A stretch of DNA of 64,000 nt from Siphonodentalium dalli (GCA_032622095.1 CP136065.1:208674151-208738150); one strand, 5' to 3'. Numbered from the stretch's first letter, positions 22,541 to 34,735 are shown. A program made the numbers and translations. The notes: a model not told the origin generated them from the sequence alone.

Positions 22541-22599
22541 TTTGAGAAATATTCACGAGAAACAATTACCACAGTATTTAATATTCTTGTTTGTGTATA

Positions 22600-22982
22600 C
22601 AGGGCCAGGAACCTCAAGCCTCTAAACCAAAGCGTTTTGTGTTTAAAATTGGATTAAAACACTGATTAAAACAGAAATAAATTAATGTCTGAGAGGACAA
22701 ACTAGTGCATGAGCTGTAGAAAATCACAGTGCACATGTACAAATCAATGCTTGGCGAAAACGAACTTTTATTTGTAAAATTAGACGAATGTAAGTAAATT
22801 TCTTATGTTTCATCTAAATTTTTACATAAAAGTTAGTTTTCGGCAAAAAAATATTTTTGCATGTGCACTGTGATTTTCTACAGCTCATGCACTATTTTGT
22901 CCTCAGACATTAATTTATTTCTGTTTTATTCCAATTTTAAACACAAAACGCTTTGGTTTAGAGGCTCAGGTTCCCGGCCCTG
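22600..22982. mobile_element. TA-flanked MITE with long TIRs, 383 bp
   Basis: The left end CAGGGCCAGGAACCTCAAGC pairs with the right-end aggttcccggccctg. The inverted arms extend about 150 bases ('cctctaaaccaaagcg', 'cagtgcacatg', etc.). TA lies on each side. No ORF. It is a non-autonomous DNA element, possibly Tc1/mariner-related from the TA target. Confidence 0.7.
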
Positions 22983-23059
22983 GTATATTCTTATTTGAAA
23001 AGAAATCTTATGTTACGTGTTTTTTGCTCAAATCCATTTTTAATGATTTCTGTTGTTGA

Positions 23060-23860
23060 TATGCAAAAACTACTATAACCACACCGCCTCAGCATTGCTG
23101 CACATTTGGCATGGGCCTCCAAAAAACGAGACCAAGGCTTACCTCTTGTTTAAATTTTTATTTTCAGATATCCTGCAGGACTCCAATATAACTACAGAAG
23201 AAGTGCTATCTGCCTCCACAGCAGGTATAGCATACTATGTTTATCATGTCACCTGCCCACGAAGTGGGACTGGCACTTAGCCTAGGGATCACTATCTGTT
23301 GTCATCTTCAACAACCAGTCTTGTCGGATTTTTCCAGTCAGAGCTATTCCCCTAAATTGATAGCTTGTTAGCGTGATAACTTGGAACAATCATTGACCAA
23401 ATTGGCATTTTTTTTTTGCTCCAATGTGCACTTTTAAGTATTTAGATTGATTTTATGCAAAAATAAATTGACCCCTCCCCCACCTCTCGGAAGGGTGGGG
23501 ATTAAATGAAAATGTTTTTCTCCAAAATGTGTCTTGAAAGATGTTGATTGATTTTATACGAAAACGAATATGGTTCGATTATGGGTAATTTTTTAGCTCC
23601 AAAATCCATTTTGAAGGATTTAGATGAATGTGATGCAAAAACAATTATAACCACACCTAATGTTCAGCCTCAGCATTGCTGCACGTTTGGCGTGGGCCAA
23701 AAACGAGACCGTGCATCGGCGATGCTTACCTCTGGTTTACATTTTTATTTTCAGATATCCTACAGGACTCCAATAACATAACCACAGAAGCAGTGCTCTC
23801 TGCCTCCACAGAAGGTAAATCATTCTACATTTATCATGTCAGCCGCCCACGAAGTGAGAG
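23060..23860 (+). repeat. Segmental duplication carrying an exon
   Basis: The blocks 23,060-23,280 and 23,635-23,860 share intron sequence ('cctcagcattgctgcac', 'tttggc.tgggcc', 'aacgagacc'), the exon, and the downstream 'tttatcatgtca.c.gcccacgaagtg'. The repeat distance is about 580 bp. It explains the doubled exon of the gene here. Confidence 0.8.
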
Positions 23861-26800
23861 CGACATTATAAGTTGTCTCAGCCCATTGAGGGTGACATGG
23901 TCACACGTCAGCTGCAAGGATTTCATATGATATCCGAGCATGCGACGTGAGACCACGTCGCCCGCACTTGGCTGAGACAACGATTAAATTTTCTATATTT
24001 TTTTGGCGGAATCCATGTACATGTACGTATTCCCGACCGAACGTGACCACACCGTATTACCGATCCGGATTACCACCGGTCAATATGCGGATCACTACCG
24101 GCTGTTTTGACAAAAGCGTGCCACGTGGCATCATTGTAGTTGGATCATTTTCGCCCTACATTCTGTGGAAGGTGTGAATTTTTCTCTCCCTTCGTGTATA
24201 GGAGTAACTGGGCTAGCGGAGGACGCCGATAAATCTGATAAGTATACAATATATGTTCACTTATTCTTATATTTGTAACGCATGTTTACCATTGTGTTTC
24301 ATTATTTCGAGCAGTAGCTGATATGGATGGTTCATGTTTTATTTCTTTATGCGGTATTCTCGTGGTACGAAAAGATAGACCATTTACTAAGTCATTCGCC
24401 TAATGTACACGTTTGTATGTTCGATTTGTGGCCATCTGGGACGTTTTGACAATAGATACCCATGAAATGAACGGGTACGGATCTGTACCGGCAGATAGTG
24501 AACGGTGCCGATCCGCGTCCTGTTTTTTGGAACCCATGAGTATGGAAATCGATACTACGCGTTTAATTTACATTCAACTTGACAAACCATATTGCCATTT
24601 TGTACAGTTATGGACATTCTTGTATACGCAACAGAAATAAGAGAAAATTCCATGCATTTGCATCATGTATTGTGCCAATGAAGATAAATAATGGGCCACG
24701 TGCAACTAGATCCTAGTAACATATGCTACCTCTAAGGTTATCGTAGGCGATTATTTTATATTTTCTTGGCGTGGCCATTTTCTAATGTATGTAAGAAAGA
24801 CAGCGGCAACAAACTTTGTGTGGGTTGCATTCAGATATATAATATAATTAACGTTTTAGTCGACCTACCGTTACACAAATTGCCACTTTCAGCCGGTAGT
24901 GATCCGCATCGTGACCGGTGGTAATCCGGATCGGTAATACGGTGTGGTGACTTCGATCGTTTTCCCCCCGATACCTTATGGGCATTCACAGTACTCTTCT
25001 CACATTGTTAACTTTTCGGCTATAAAGGTGTGATTTTGATACATCTTCGATTAACACTAATCTAATGCGGTCAGAATATTAGACTCTTTCCTGTGTATGT
25101 TTTGGGTGTGTGTGTGGGTCATTATTTTGAAATGAATTCAGCGTAATTAGAACTTTAATGTTTTACACCACTTTGGGACATTTAACTGTACCATAGATAA
25201 GATTTCTCCTAAAACCTGTTGTTTCCTTCAATGTGCTGTTCTCCAAATGATGTTATGATGGGGAACCGTTACATGCTGAAGGCCATTATTAAACTGGTTT
25301 TATGGGCTAATTATGTGATAAATTGTTTATCCTGCAGCAATAGCAGTTACGCTTGTCCTGAGGCCGAACGAGCGACCGATTCTAAGCTTCCGATAAATAC
25401 AAAGCACCGTAATCGAATTCATCACATCCTGTGTACTATTCATGGACTAATGAATTTGAATCTTTGGGACATACTATACAGTTATCGCCTGGTGTTGAGG
25501 GAGACAGAGATTTGTCGCCCACTTGGCGACAAATCTGTTTAATTCCCAGCAACATAATCAAGTCATAAATTAACATAAGATGACAAAAAATGAAACTAAA
25601 TTACTAGGTTTGGTAACAACGGAAAAGCATTTGTAATACCTGCAATGTACATGTAGACATATTATTAACGCAAGATATACGGCCATACTTGTAGGGCAAC
25701 GTGTCATTGTGAATTTGGAGATGCATGATGCAATAAAACATCTTTGTCCAGACAACGCGTTTTAACATTACAATTACATCAGAAACAAAATTTAACCAAA
25801 GTAGCATGATAAAAGCACATTTTGAGCTACCAATTTGTATCAACATTTACATGTAAATACGATCGATCACAAACAATAAGTGCATGTGTACTAGCTATAT
25901 AGTATGTAAATTTCTTGTCAAATAGTGCAGGTGCCGAAATTTAAAAGCTTCCACTAAACACGCCAAATGAAAACGACATCTCGCCACACCGAACACAGGC
26001 AACTGTAAAGGGAGGTAACCGACTATCTCGCACGGAAAGTTACTTATCATATTTCCACTATAGATAAGCAAACATTGTGTTCACACCACGGTTTTGTAAA
26101 GATATAGGTATATAAGCGGAGCGTTGGTTTTAGTATGTTGTAGAGGAGTTGGTGTTGTGCGGTAGCTATGGAGTATATAAGTGGTTGTCTATTTCTTGTC
26201 ACCTTTTAGGAGGATGTGGGTTGGGAAAGGATGATGGGGAAGACATGGTTTCCCTATCTAATAGAAGGAAGCCAAAGATTAAAGGTGAGTTTAATAAGCT
26301 GTAGATCTACATTTTAGATAACTGAAAAAGTACTTTTATGCAAATATTTATCACCATCCAAAATGGCCAAAATTGTTGCCAAACATATCAAGTTGCGTTT
26401 CATTATGTATTCAGCCTACAGTAACTGTTAGCATTAACTTATTCTCTCCAGAACCTATTTGCTATAAACCGACCCGCCCAAATATTTTTTCGAAGACCTG
26501 CAAGAAAAACATTGCAAGAGTGTGATTAGAGCTCTCCACTAAGCATCCTATGATGTTATTTCCTTGTCCAAAATGCCTGTCTAGAATTGCGTTTCACTTG
26601 AAATTGTGTCAAGATATTTCACTACCACTGGGGGAGAACAGCAACTCATTGCATAAAATGTGATTCTCTACCATAACTCGTTGCAGATCCTCTATTATTT
26701 GTATGCGCACCCCCATTCTAGGCATTGCGTCTATTTCGCATAAACGCAATCACTTAAACGCTTAATTTATTCAGAACGATCCGTGTTAGATTGATCACGC

Positions 26801-27618
26801 GGCTCACACCAATCACTCACTCCGCATGGGGAACTCAGTTCTGATAGGTTGGTGCGCATGAGTCGTCTCGCGATATTAGAGGATTGATGTATCGGTAATA
26901 TTTTTTTTATGTCGTTGATCATTGTTTTGATTGCGGTATGCAAGTGTCGCGTCGATTTCATTTGTAATTTTCTCATGTTGTGTGTTGTACATATTACAAA
27001 TACACTTTGCATTTGATACAGTATACATTTGTTTGTGGGATAAAATTTGCAAAACGTTGAGAATAAGACGGAATTATATGTAATAACTGTGTTAATGTGT
27101 TAGGCAGTTGTTTCGTATTCATCGACCATCAGAAAAACTTCTTATCAAGTCGAGGGATACTGTGCGCAAATAACTGTGCGTTTTGTCGTTGTCAGAAACG
27201 TAACATGCAGATGAATTTTGTTAAATGTTGTGATCAGCTGCATTGCTTGTCAATTACTACTTATGTAAATGTAAATATAACATGGTTTTACGTCTAATTA
27301 AACCGCAATCATACATGTTAGGACATTGGGTTGAGCTTGTATGTTCTAAGTTACCTGGTTGAAAATTGATAGTGCAATCTGGATTTCAACTCATTGTCAA
27401 TTATTCTGTTGTAGTTCCAAGACAAACATGGTCAGACAATGAGGGAATTGAGCTCGAATTATATTTTTCAAAGTATTATAACAACAAAACCAACAAGACC
27501 TGCCCTTCAAGAAGTGTGTGTGAACAGGCCATCAAAAGAAGATGGCGGAGAAATCTGCAAGAGGAAATGGAGTATCATAAAAAAAAAAGTTAACAACAGT
27601 ATCATGAAAATTAGAGGT
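23168..27618 (+). CDS. Small-exon gene with duplicated linker exon and terminal SANT-like module (3' part)
   Basis: Four exon candidates have good splice sites: 23,168-23,224, 23,755-23,814, 26,210-26,284 and 27,415 to the stop. The first three are symmetric phase 1-1, so all join in frame. Exons 1 and 2 encode near-identical acidic peptides (DILQDSNITTEEVLSASTA and a 20-residue variant with an extra Asn), so one arose by duplication. Exon 3 is GKDDGEDMVSLSNRRKPK-like, and basic at its end. Exon 4 begins VPRQTWSDNEGIELELYF, a Trp-acidic-YF pattern resembling the tail of the recombinase pseudogene at 20.9 kb (SWTDREKYGVRDYF). The expected continuation (KRKWSIIKKKVNNSIMK) is in another frame after about 27,530, so the last exon may be frameshifted. 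Function is unknown, possibly DNA or chromatin binding. Upstream exons are not found. Confidence 0.45.
24043..24951. mobile_element. DNA element with 62-bp terminal inverted repeats
   Basis: The left arm starts GTGACCACACCGTATTACCG and continues 'atccggattaccaccggtca'. The right arm (24,890-24,951) is its reverse complement with only a few mismatches. Length is about 909 bp. No transposase ORF, so non-autonomous. No clear target duplication could be read. It lies in the intron between exons 2 and 3 of the small-exon gene. Confidence 0.7.
24952..26209. other. Intron-like sequence, no repeat recognised
   Basis: Contains a perfect 12-bp-stem hairpin at 25,508-25,536 (agatttgtcgcc, loop cactt). 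No coding exon is convincing. Confidence 0.4.
25508..25536. other. Perfect hairpin
   Basis: AGATTTGTCGCC and GGCGACAAATCT are exact reverse complements separated by 5 bases. Role unknown. It could be the 3' hairpin of a mobile element, but the CTRR end of a Helitron is not present after it. Confidence 0.5.
26285..27414. other. Intron-like sequence between exons 3 and 4
   Basis: AT-rich with no recognised repeat or exon. Confidence 0.35.
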
Positions 27619-27904
27619 TGATGCTTCTGAGTTCTAACTAGAAATTATACCATGTTGGAGGTCAAACTTTTAGCAGCTCAACTTTACCACAGGCCTCTGG
27701 AACAAATATTTGAGCCCAACACTGAGATGCGTTTGACTGGTATGTCCAAGATGCCAACGATAAGTGGCATTGTTCTGCGTGTTGTGCCGCCAAAGTAGAT
27801 ACTGCCTACGCACGAGGGCATGATGTTCCCAGCAAAACGACAAACCACACTCGTTTGTAAGTATAAATAAGAAAATGTATCTAAATGTAATAAGAAGGAT
27901 AACT

Positions 27905-28130
27905 CTAAAATATCGAACCACGTGGTCACTCAATTGTTTATAGCGGAAGGTAAAGAAGGACAACTCTATCTTATCAAACCACGTGGTCACTCAAAATGTA
28001 TTCGTTTTTTTATTGACGATTTGGTGTCGCACTAATTTTATTTCACATAACAGACAATTTCAACATTATTTGTTTGGATGGGGCCACATTTAACGCACGA
28101 ATAAAATATCGAACCACGTGGTCACTTAAA
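27905..28130 (+). promoter_or_regulatory. Three copies of ACCACGTGGTCACT
   Basis: The 14-mer occurs at 27,917, 27,978 and 28,113. The first two lie in 61-bp tandem units that share 'aagga.aactctaa..tatc.aaccacgtgg'. The motif contains the palindromic E-box CACGTG. It lies just upstream of the hAT transposase exon. It could be a bHLH-type site cluster or subterminal binding repeats of the hAT element. Function is inferred only from sequence. Confidence 0.4.
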
Positions 28131-28315
28131 AGTTTTTATTACACGCAAACGTGACAAAATATTGAAGCACGTTTCTATAGGATGGCGATGTTATTGCCCC
28201 AAGCCAAATGGCGAATGCCGACTTCCATTGTACATACATACATATTAAATGGATTAAATGACATTGGCTATGCAGCTACAGCAGTGATTTCATTTGGCCC
28301 TTTGTTTCCTTTCAG

Positions 28316-30172
28316 CTGAAACGCACATTACAGCTGTGACCAGAAGTAAGATGGCCCAGCATCAGTCAATGCAGAAGATAATCAGCGATAAAATTAAGAA
28401 GGATGAACACCACATTCTCGCATATTTGAAATGTGCATATCATGTTGCTAAACGCGAGCTCCCGAAAGAAGAATTCGCCCATCTAATTGAACTCATGGGT
28501 ACCTTAGGTATCGACACAATTCAGGGAAATCGGCTCTCCTATACTAGTGACAAATCAATTTCGGAATTTCAGAGTGCTATCGCCAGTGTAATTCTTGAGG
28601 AGAAATTAACTGAGGTAGAATCCGCTGACACCTATAGTTTGATTCTGGATGAGAGTACAGACAGAATAAACCAGAAACGTCTGATTATATATATCCAATA
28701 TTTTAACAACAGTTCAGTGAAAACATGCTTGTTAGAGAACGTGGAACTTACTGGTGGTACAGCAACAGCTGACATAGTTGTTGCAGCAATTCTCGATAGT
28801 CTAAAACGCCACAATCTGGATAAAAAGAAACTAATTGGCTTAGGGACAGACGGAGCTAGTGTATCGATGACTGGTCGCGTGAAAGGTGTCGTCGTCCAAC
28901 TCCGACAGCGGACAAACGAAGCATTAGTTGGCGTGCACTGTGCTGCACATAGGTGTAGTCTGGCCTCATCACAAGCTGCAAAACTCGTGCCAGACCTTGT
29001 TAAATACAACCGGACAATTGCAAGCATTTTCTATTTCTTCAGTAGTTCAGCATTACGGAGTAATAAGTTGAGGGAGTTCCAGACACTACTAAATATGCCG
29101 CATCTCAAATTTGCTAAACTACATGCTGTGCGGTGGCTTAGTTTAGGTAGGGCAGTGGAGATATTGTACCGCTGCTATCCAGCTCTAGTGTCAGTTCTTC
29201 AGGATGATTCTTCACCCATTGGCAAGGGATTGTTGAAGGAAATTATACAATATAAATTCATTGCATACACTCATATGCTGATGGACGTTTTACCTTTCCT
29301 GACCAAGTTAAGCAAAGTGTTTCAAACTGATGCCATCGACTTCAGTAGAATTCAACCATCTGCGCAAAGCACATGTGATGCACTCACTGATCTTTTAGTA
29401 GTGGATGGGTGTTATGCAGATAAGTTGGACTTTTTCGTGACACACAATGAAACAAGTGGGACAATATACCAACGGCCAAACAATGAGTGTGAAAAACAAA
29501 CTGTTAGTGAGGATGTCAATTTGAATGTGGATGGTTTTGATGGCTTCTTAGTCAAAGGTGATTCAGAATCAACCACAGCAAAGGACTCAGAAACAGATTC
29601 ACCAGCCATAGAAATAACATCTTACAAACAGCAACAAGATCATGTAAAAGTTGTGACCAGTGACTATATTAAAAATATTGTAAGCAACTTGAAAGACAGA
29701 TTCCAGGAAGGAGACCTTATTGCTAGTATGCATGTCCTGACACCAGTTAGTGTGCTGGCAGCTTATTCAGATGATGACATATTATTTCCCAAGTTTGGAT
29801 TAGTAGAAGTGTCTTCTCTGTGTGAACATTTTTGTTTGGATAGCAATTATAGTTATAGTTGGCAGCTATTCATCCAAGAAACATTTCAATGAGCTTGTTG
29901 GTTTAATTGATAGTAAACATTCCGATATATGTCCAGATCGGTTAAAACTGCTAAAAATTGTAGTTAGCATTCCTGTTTCAGGTGTAACATGTGAGAGAGG
30001 GTTCTCAACTCAAAACAGGATTAAATCCAAGCATAGAACTTCTATGAATAATACCACTTTGAATGATTTAATGAGAATTAGTGAGGATGGATGTGAGGCT
30101 TCTAAATTTGATTTTGATAGAGCATTGATTCTGTGGAAATCTGAGAAAACAAGGAAAGTGTTTCACATGTGA
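28316..30172 (+). pseudogene. hAT-family transposase, one frame break
   Basis: The exon opens after a tttcctttcag acceptor and stays open to 29,892. A second frame continues to 30,172. The catalytic region has SLILDESTDR (first Asp), LIGLGTDGASVSMTG (second Asp), VHCAAHRCSLASSQAA (the C-x2-H type motif of the RNase H insertion) and KLHAVRWLSLGRAV. The C-terminal dimerisation segment, VVSIPVSGVTCERGFSTQN then RIKSKHRTSMNN, holds the expected Glu. This architecture is that of hAT transposases like those related to vertebrate ZNF862/KIAA1586-type genes. The shift occurs between about 29,822 and 29,890. The BED-type zinc finger expected at the N-terminus is not seen, so an upstream exon is missing or lost. 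AATAAA lies at 30,460. It is otherwise well preserved, so the break may be recent or a sequencing error. Confidence 0.85.
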
Positions 30173-30175
30173 ATT

Positions 30176-30590
30176 ATAAATTTCAGACATATATTTCACA
30201 TGAAATTTATGAGGTACATGTGCATCATTATCTGAGTCTTCTACTCACCTGGAATAAATGCTGGATATGGGGTGGGGGTGGGGTGTTAAATATATTTTTA
30301 TTAACATCAATCAAAATCAATGATTAATACATACATAATAAATAGTTCACTCAAATAAATCAATCAATATCAGATTTAAAGTCACACCTTCACTGATCTA
30401 GTCGCTATAGTTATGTTTGTATATTAATTTTTATTCATTTGATTTACCTATACATATTAAATAAAGAGATTATCGGATGAAATTATTCTCCAGTCTCTCA
30501 CTTCTCCCTATTTTGCTCTCACTTCTCCCTATTTCTGCCAGAGGGAGAAGTCACTTCTCCCTATTCTCAACCTGCAAGCTGAGGCCTGCT
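30176..30590. other. 3' flank of the hAT gene
   Basis: AT-rich, with the polyadenylation signal at 30,460-30,465. Then a short tandem 'cacttctccctatt' appears three to four times (30,498-30,570). Confidence 0.5.
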
Positions 30591-30592
30591 TG

Positions 30593-31455
30593 AACACTCT
30601 GTCTCCAATATTCCTATAGAACGGCTAACAACTCGAAAAATATCCAGTTTTCATCAAACTAGCGCAATATACCATCATAAATGTTCCCCATATGGTAATT
30701 AGGGCATTACCGTTCCGTTTCATTTGAGGCTGGACATGTTAAAATCGGTTTAAGAGAACTCGAGTTATGGCAGCATGACTACAGATATCGGCTTGACTTT
30801 TTCACTCGTTTGACATGGTGTCCCCGAGAAACGCCAATTTTAAAACAAATTCGTTCAAAAAATGATGGTCTTCACAACTAGTAACATATATACATGATGA
30901 ATTTCTAGAAGCATTAGTCTGTATGTAATTGTAAGACTTGACAATGCCTAAAATTCCTTTATTTTGAGAAAAAGTCCTTTTCAGAAGCAGGAAGTAAAAT
31001 GAAATCGGGTTACAATAAAAGGTGACACTGTGGCCAATTGCAAGTTAAGTACGTGCCTTATATGGGTGTCAATTAACTGTAAAATGAAGGATTTTATACC
31101 TTAGTATGTTTAATTAAAACTAGTTTTTGGAAATATGTTGCTGAGAATATAATATCGGTGGTCAGCGTTTGTTAAAACATTGAATGTCCCGAGGACACAA
31201 TGTCAAAACGAGCAAAAAAATCAAGTCGATATCTGTAGTCATGCATCCATTACTCAGTTCTGTTGAACCAATTTTAACATGTCATGCATCAAATGAAAGA
31301 GAAATGCAGTGCCCTAATGACTATATGGGGAACATTTATGTCAACAAAACATTTAGGAGGGTATAATATTGCACTGGTTTGAAGGTGATGATTGGAAAAC
31401 TGGATAGTTTTCGAGTTGTTAGCCTTTCTATAGGAATATGTACACAGAGCGTTTG
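30593..31455. mobile_element. Element with inverted terminal arms, about 0.85 kb
   Basis: The left arm TTCCTATAGAACGGCTAACA ('actcgaaaaatatccag' follows) is repeated inverted at 31,389-31,436 with a few mismatches. A second inverted pair (ttccccatatgg..ttagggca at 30,680 and agtgccctaatgactatatgggga at 31,308) lies inside. TA flanks TTCC at both sides. No ORF of note; a non-autonomous DNA element is the best reading. Confidence 0.55.
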
Positions 31456-33000
31456 GGCTCAAATATTTGGTCCAGGGGCATGAAGATGTATTGTCATTTG
31501 TTTGATAATAAGTATGTATTTCGAATCTTGACATAAACTACGACTACAATAATGACCTCCATCAGAGGCAAATATCGGTCCGGTTCAAACGGTGTGTCTA
31601 CTGACGATAATAATAATTGTCGGTGGGCAGACCATTGGTACCGGCCGATACTTCAGCTAAACAGGAGAGACTCCACAAAAGCCATGGCTTGTCAATCCTG
31701 TTCGAAACAGATATTAATCAACCTATATGTTATTATGTAAATGAAATGTAAAATGACTATAAATATCTTGAGATTCAAAATAAATATTGTTTACACTAAA
31801 TCAGGGCCTGTATGACAGGCCCCTGGCACTGAAAGAGTTAATTCATATTTCGTCAAATAAAAGTATCTTAATGAATATTTTTCTTGCTCTTTCGTATAAA
31901 TAAGTGATCCATTATCCCATAGTGTGTCCACGACCATTTACAGTACTATTATAGATAATATTCAAACGGAAAAGTCATGTGCTCCAGACCTGTCTGATCG
32001 ACTATCCCGCCAACTCAAAACACGTTGATAACTCAAATATTCCTCTGGTCCATACGAATTAGACTTACCGAAGTTTGACTACTTGGGATACAAGGCTGAT
32101 TTTGCGCGAAGGCGACACCAATCTTAAAGTGTGGTTTACGAACATGTGGGGAGAAATAAAGTAGGTGCACGAGGGAAAAACAATAAAATAATTTGTCACC
32201 CAATTTATATCGAGTGAATTATGGAATTGTACAAAAATTATGAGTAAATGTTTAACAAGACTTGTCGTGAAATATCAAACTCGACCAGGTTCATCAGTCA
32301 TCCTTCCTTTCTGACGCTGTTTCCGGCAGGCTCCGTCTCCAATCCCTAAAAATACAAAAACCGCTGTTGTCATGCAACCACGTGACGTTTCGCGGAATTT
32401 ATAATATTCCAGCAGACGTTAATAAAAAATAAATTTGCAGCTGGTTGATACTTGGACTAATGAACGGATGGCATAAGTTTCACATTGCTTGTCTCTTTCT
32501 CCAATGAAAATGCACTGATTACGATAAACACATGTGATTTAATGTCAATCAGAATACTTTTATCGTTGACGGAATATATTGTTTTGAATTTGGACTAGAC
32601 GCACTTGGTGGTACAAGTTACTACAACAACAAACCATACCACGCGCTCGAAATCGTCACACCGCACTCAAAATAAAATAATTCTTGGAACTATATCTAAA
32701 TTTATTTGTATGCCTGAACTGTATGGTGCGGTTTAACTTTGTTTTGGGTCTAGAATAACGATTAAACAAAGATGGGAAACTCAAATATATTCATATTTGA
32801 CGAATTTATCAAATGTATTCATGGGCGTCAAATGTCAGAATTTCTGAGGAAACAGGCAGCCGGGTCCAGAGGTATCGTCGATTGCCTGCCGCGATCACGT
32901 GACCTCTGATATCGAGATCGATGAAATATATGTAAATAATGATCATAGCCAGAATCGGATGTGAGAGCAGATGAAAACCGGTACGCGCATTGATTTTTAG
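31456..33000. other. No gene seen
   Basis: AT-rich intergenic sequence. A 'gggcctgtatgacaggccc' hairpin is at 31,804-31,822. No exon-like segments with support. Confidence 0.4.
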
Positions 33001-34110
33001 CTTAACTTGACCAAGTCAAGCTATTGCCGCGGCGCGTCATCCGTCAGTCTGTGAGTCTGTACGTCCCGAATCCTTTAGCACGGCCTAGAGCCCGTACCGA
33101 TGCACCGATCAAATTTTTCGTGGATCACGACATTGGCATCTAGATGGGAACGAGTCATTTTGGGCTCATTTGCATAAAAAACATGGCCGCCAGCAGCCAT
33201 CTTGGATTTAAAAATTGCATCATGGAGGTTGACATTGACATGTAGATGGGAACGAGTCATTTTGGTATGAATCCGTCAATAAACATGGCCATCTTGGATT
33301 TCAGTGATAACACTATATAAATCCATAATGCACCGTACAGCCTGTACCGATCATGAAAATTTTCGTGGATCATGACATTGGCATCTAGATGGGAACGAGT
33401 CATTTTGGGCTCATTTGCATAAAAAACATGGCCGCCGGCAGCCATCTTGGATTTTAAAATTGCATCGTTTAGCACGGGCTAGAGGTCGCATGATTGGTCC
33501 GATCATCATGAAATTTGTCACGGAGGTTGACATTGACATGTATATGGGAACGAGTCATTTTGGTATGAATCCGTCAATAAACATGGCCGCCGTCGGCCAT
33601 CTTGGATTTCAGTGATAACACTCTATAAATCCATAATGCACCCTATAGGCTGTACCAATGCTCCGATCTTCATGAAATTTTTCTTGGCTCATGACATTGG
33701 TATCCAGATATGAACGGGTAATTTTGGGCTCATTTGCATAAAAAACATGGCCGCCAGCAGCCATCTTGGATTTCAAAATTGCATCCTTTAGCATGGTCTA
33801 GAGTTCACAGTATTGGTCCAATCATCATGAAATTTGTTATTGAGGTTGATATTGATATGTAGATGGGAACAAGTAATTTTGGAGTGGATCCATCAAGAAA
33901 CATGGCCGCCATCGGCCATCTTGGATTTCAGTGATAGCGTTATATAAATCAATATTTCCTCCTATAACTCATACTGATGTATCAATCATCATGAAATATT
34001 TCATAGCTCATGACATGTCGATTTGAAATTAATTCATAGTCAAGTGTCACAAGTTAAGCTACTGTGTCATTGACACTTTCATTTTGAGGAAAAACAGACT
34101 TTTCTTCATG
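33001..34110 (+). repeat. 'Gccatcttggat' repeat array, copy 2 (full length)
   Basis: Starts 'agcttaacttgaccaagtca' and 'agctattgccgcggcgcgtc', then repeats two alternating modules about five times, each with 'aacatggccgcc' and 'gccatcttggattt'. It ends 'cacaagttaagctactgtg'. Ends and modules match 22,021-22,540. Many short minus-strand ORFs here are repeats of one another and not genes. Confidence 0.8.
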
Positions 34111-34235
34111 AAATGGAAAAAACGTAGGAGGCGTTCGTAAATCAGACTTAAAAATTGATGCCACCACCTAACTAGGTTGGGGGGTGGGTATATGTGGAAG
34201 CACTACTGGTATCGCACAGGGTATTTGGTCTCATG

Positions 34236-34735
34236 ATATGACCGAACTTGACAAAGTCAAGCTAAGTTATTGTCGTGGCGCATCGTCCAGCATCTTGATT
34301 CTGTATGTTCCGAATCCTTTAGCACCGCCTAGAGCCAGTACCGATCACTATGAAAATGTTCATGGATCATGACATTGGCATCTAGATGGGAATGAGTCAT
34401 TTTGAACTCGTTTGCATTATAACATGGCACTGGCAGCCATCGTGAATTTCCAAATTGAATCTATATCATGGGCTACAGGCCACAGCATTGGTCCGATCAA
34501 GAAATTTGGCACAACAGTTGACATATTGACTTTTAGAAGGGAACGAGTAATTTTGGTGTGAATCATCCAAAAACATGGCTGCCATCAGTGTCAGTGATGA
34601 CACTACCGTATATAAATCAATAGCACTGCCTACAGCTCATACTGATGCATCAATCCTCATGAAATTGTTCATGGGTCACGATGACATTACTATGTAAATG
34701 TGAATTTAATTCATAATCAGTGTCCCTAATTTTGC
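34236..34735 (+). repeat. 'Gccatcttggat' related repeat, copy 3, diverged
   Basis: Begins 'accgaacttgacaaagtcaa' and 'gctaagttattgtcgtggcg', then carries degenerate versions of the modules found at 33.0-34.1 kb. Confidence 0.7.

Noticed and set aside
24202-24241. Possible exon after 'gtgtatag' (GVTGLAEDADKSD)
   Set aside because: Its phases do not fit the neighbouring phase 1-1 exons, and it lies inside the 24,043-24,951 TIR element.
25340-25413. Possible exon (NSSYACPEAERATDSK)
   Set aside because: Phase 2 start and phase 1 end do not fit the chain, and there is no motif.
25508-25536. Helitron 3' end hairpin
   Set aside because: No CTRR follows the hairpin and no TC start was found upstream.
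33075-33794. Several minus-strand ORFs with similar peptides
   Set aside because: They are translations of the 'gccatcttggat' tandem modules, not genes.
33001-34110. CRISPR-like array
   Set aside because: Repeats are long, diverged and adjacent without unique spacers, and the DNA is eukaryotic.
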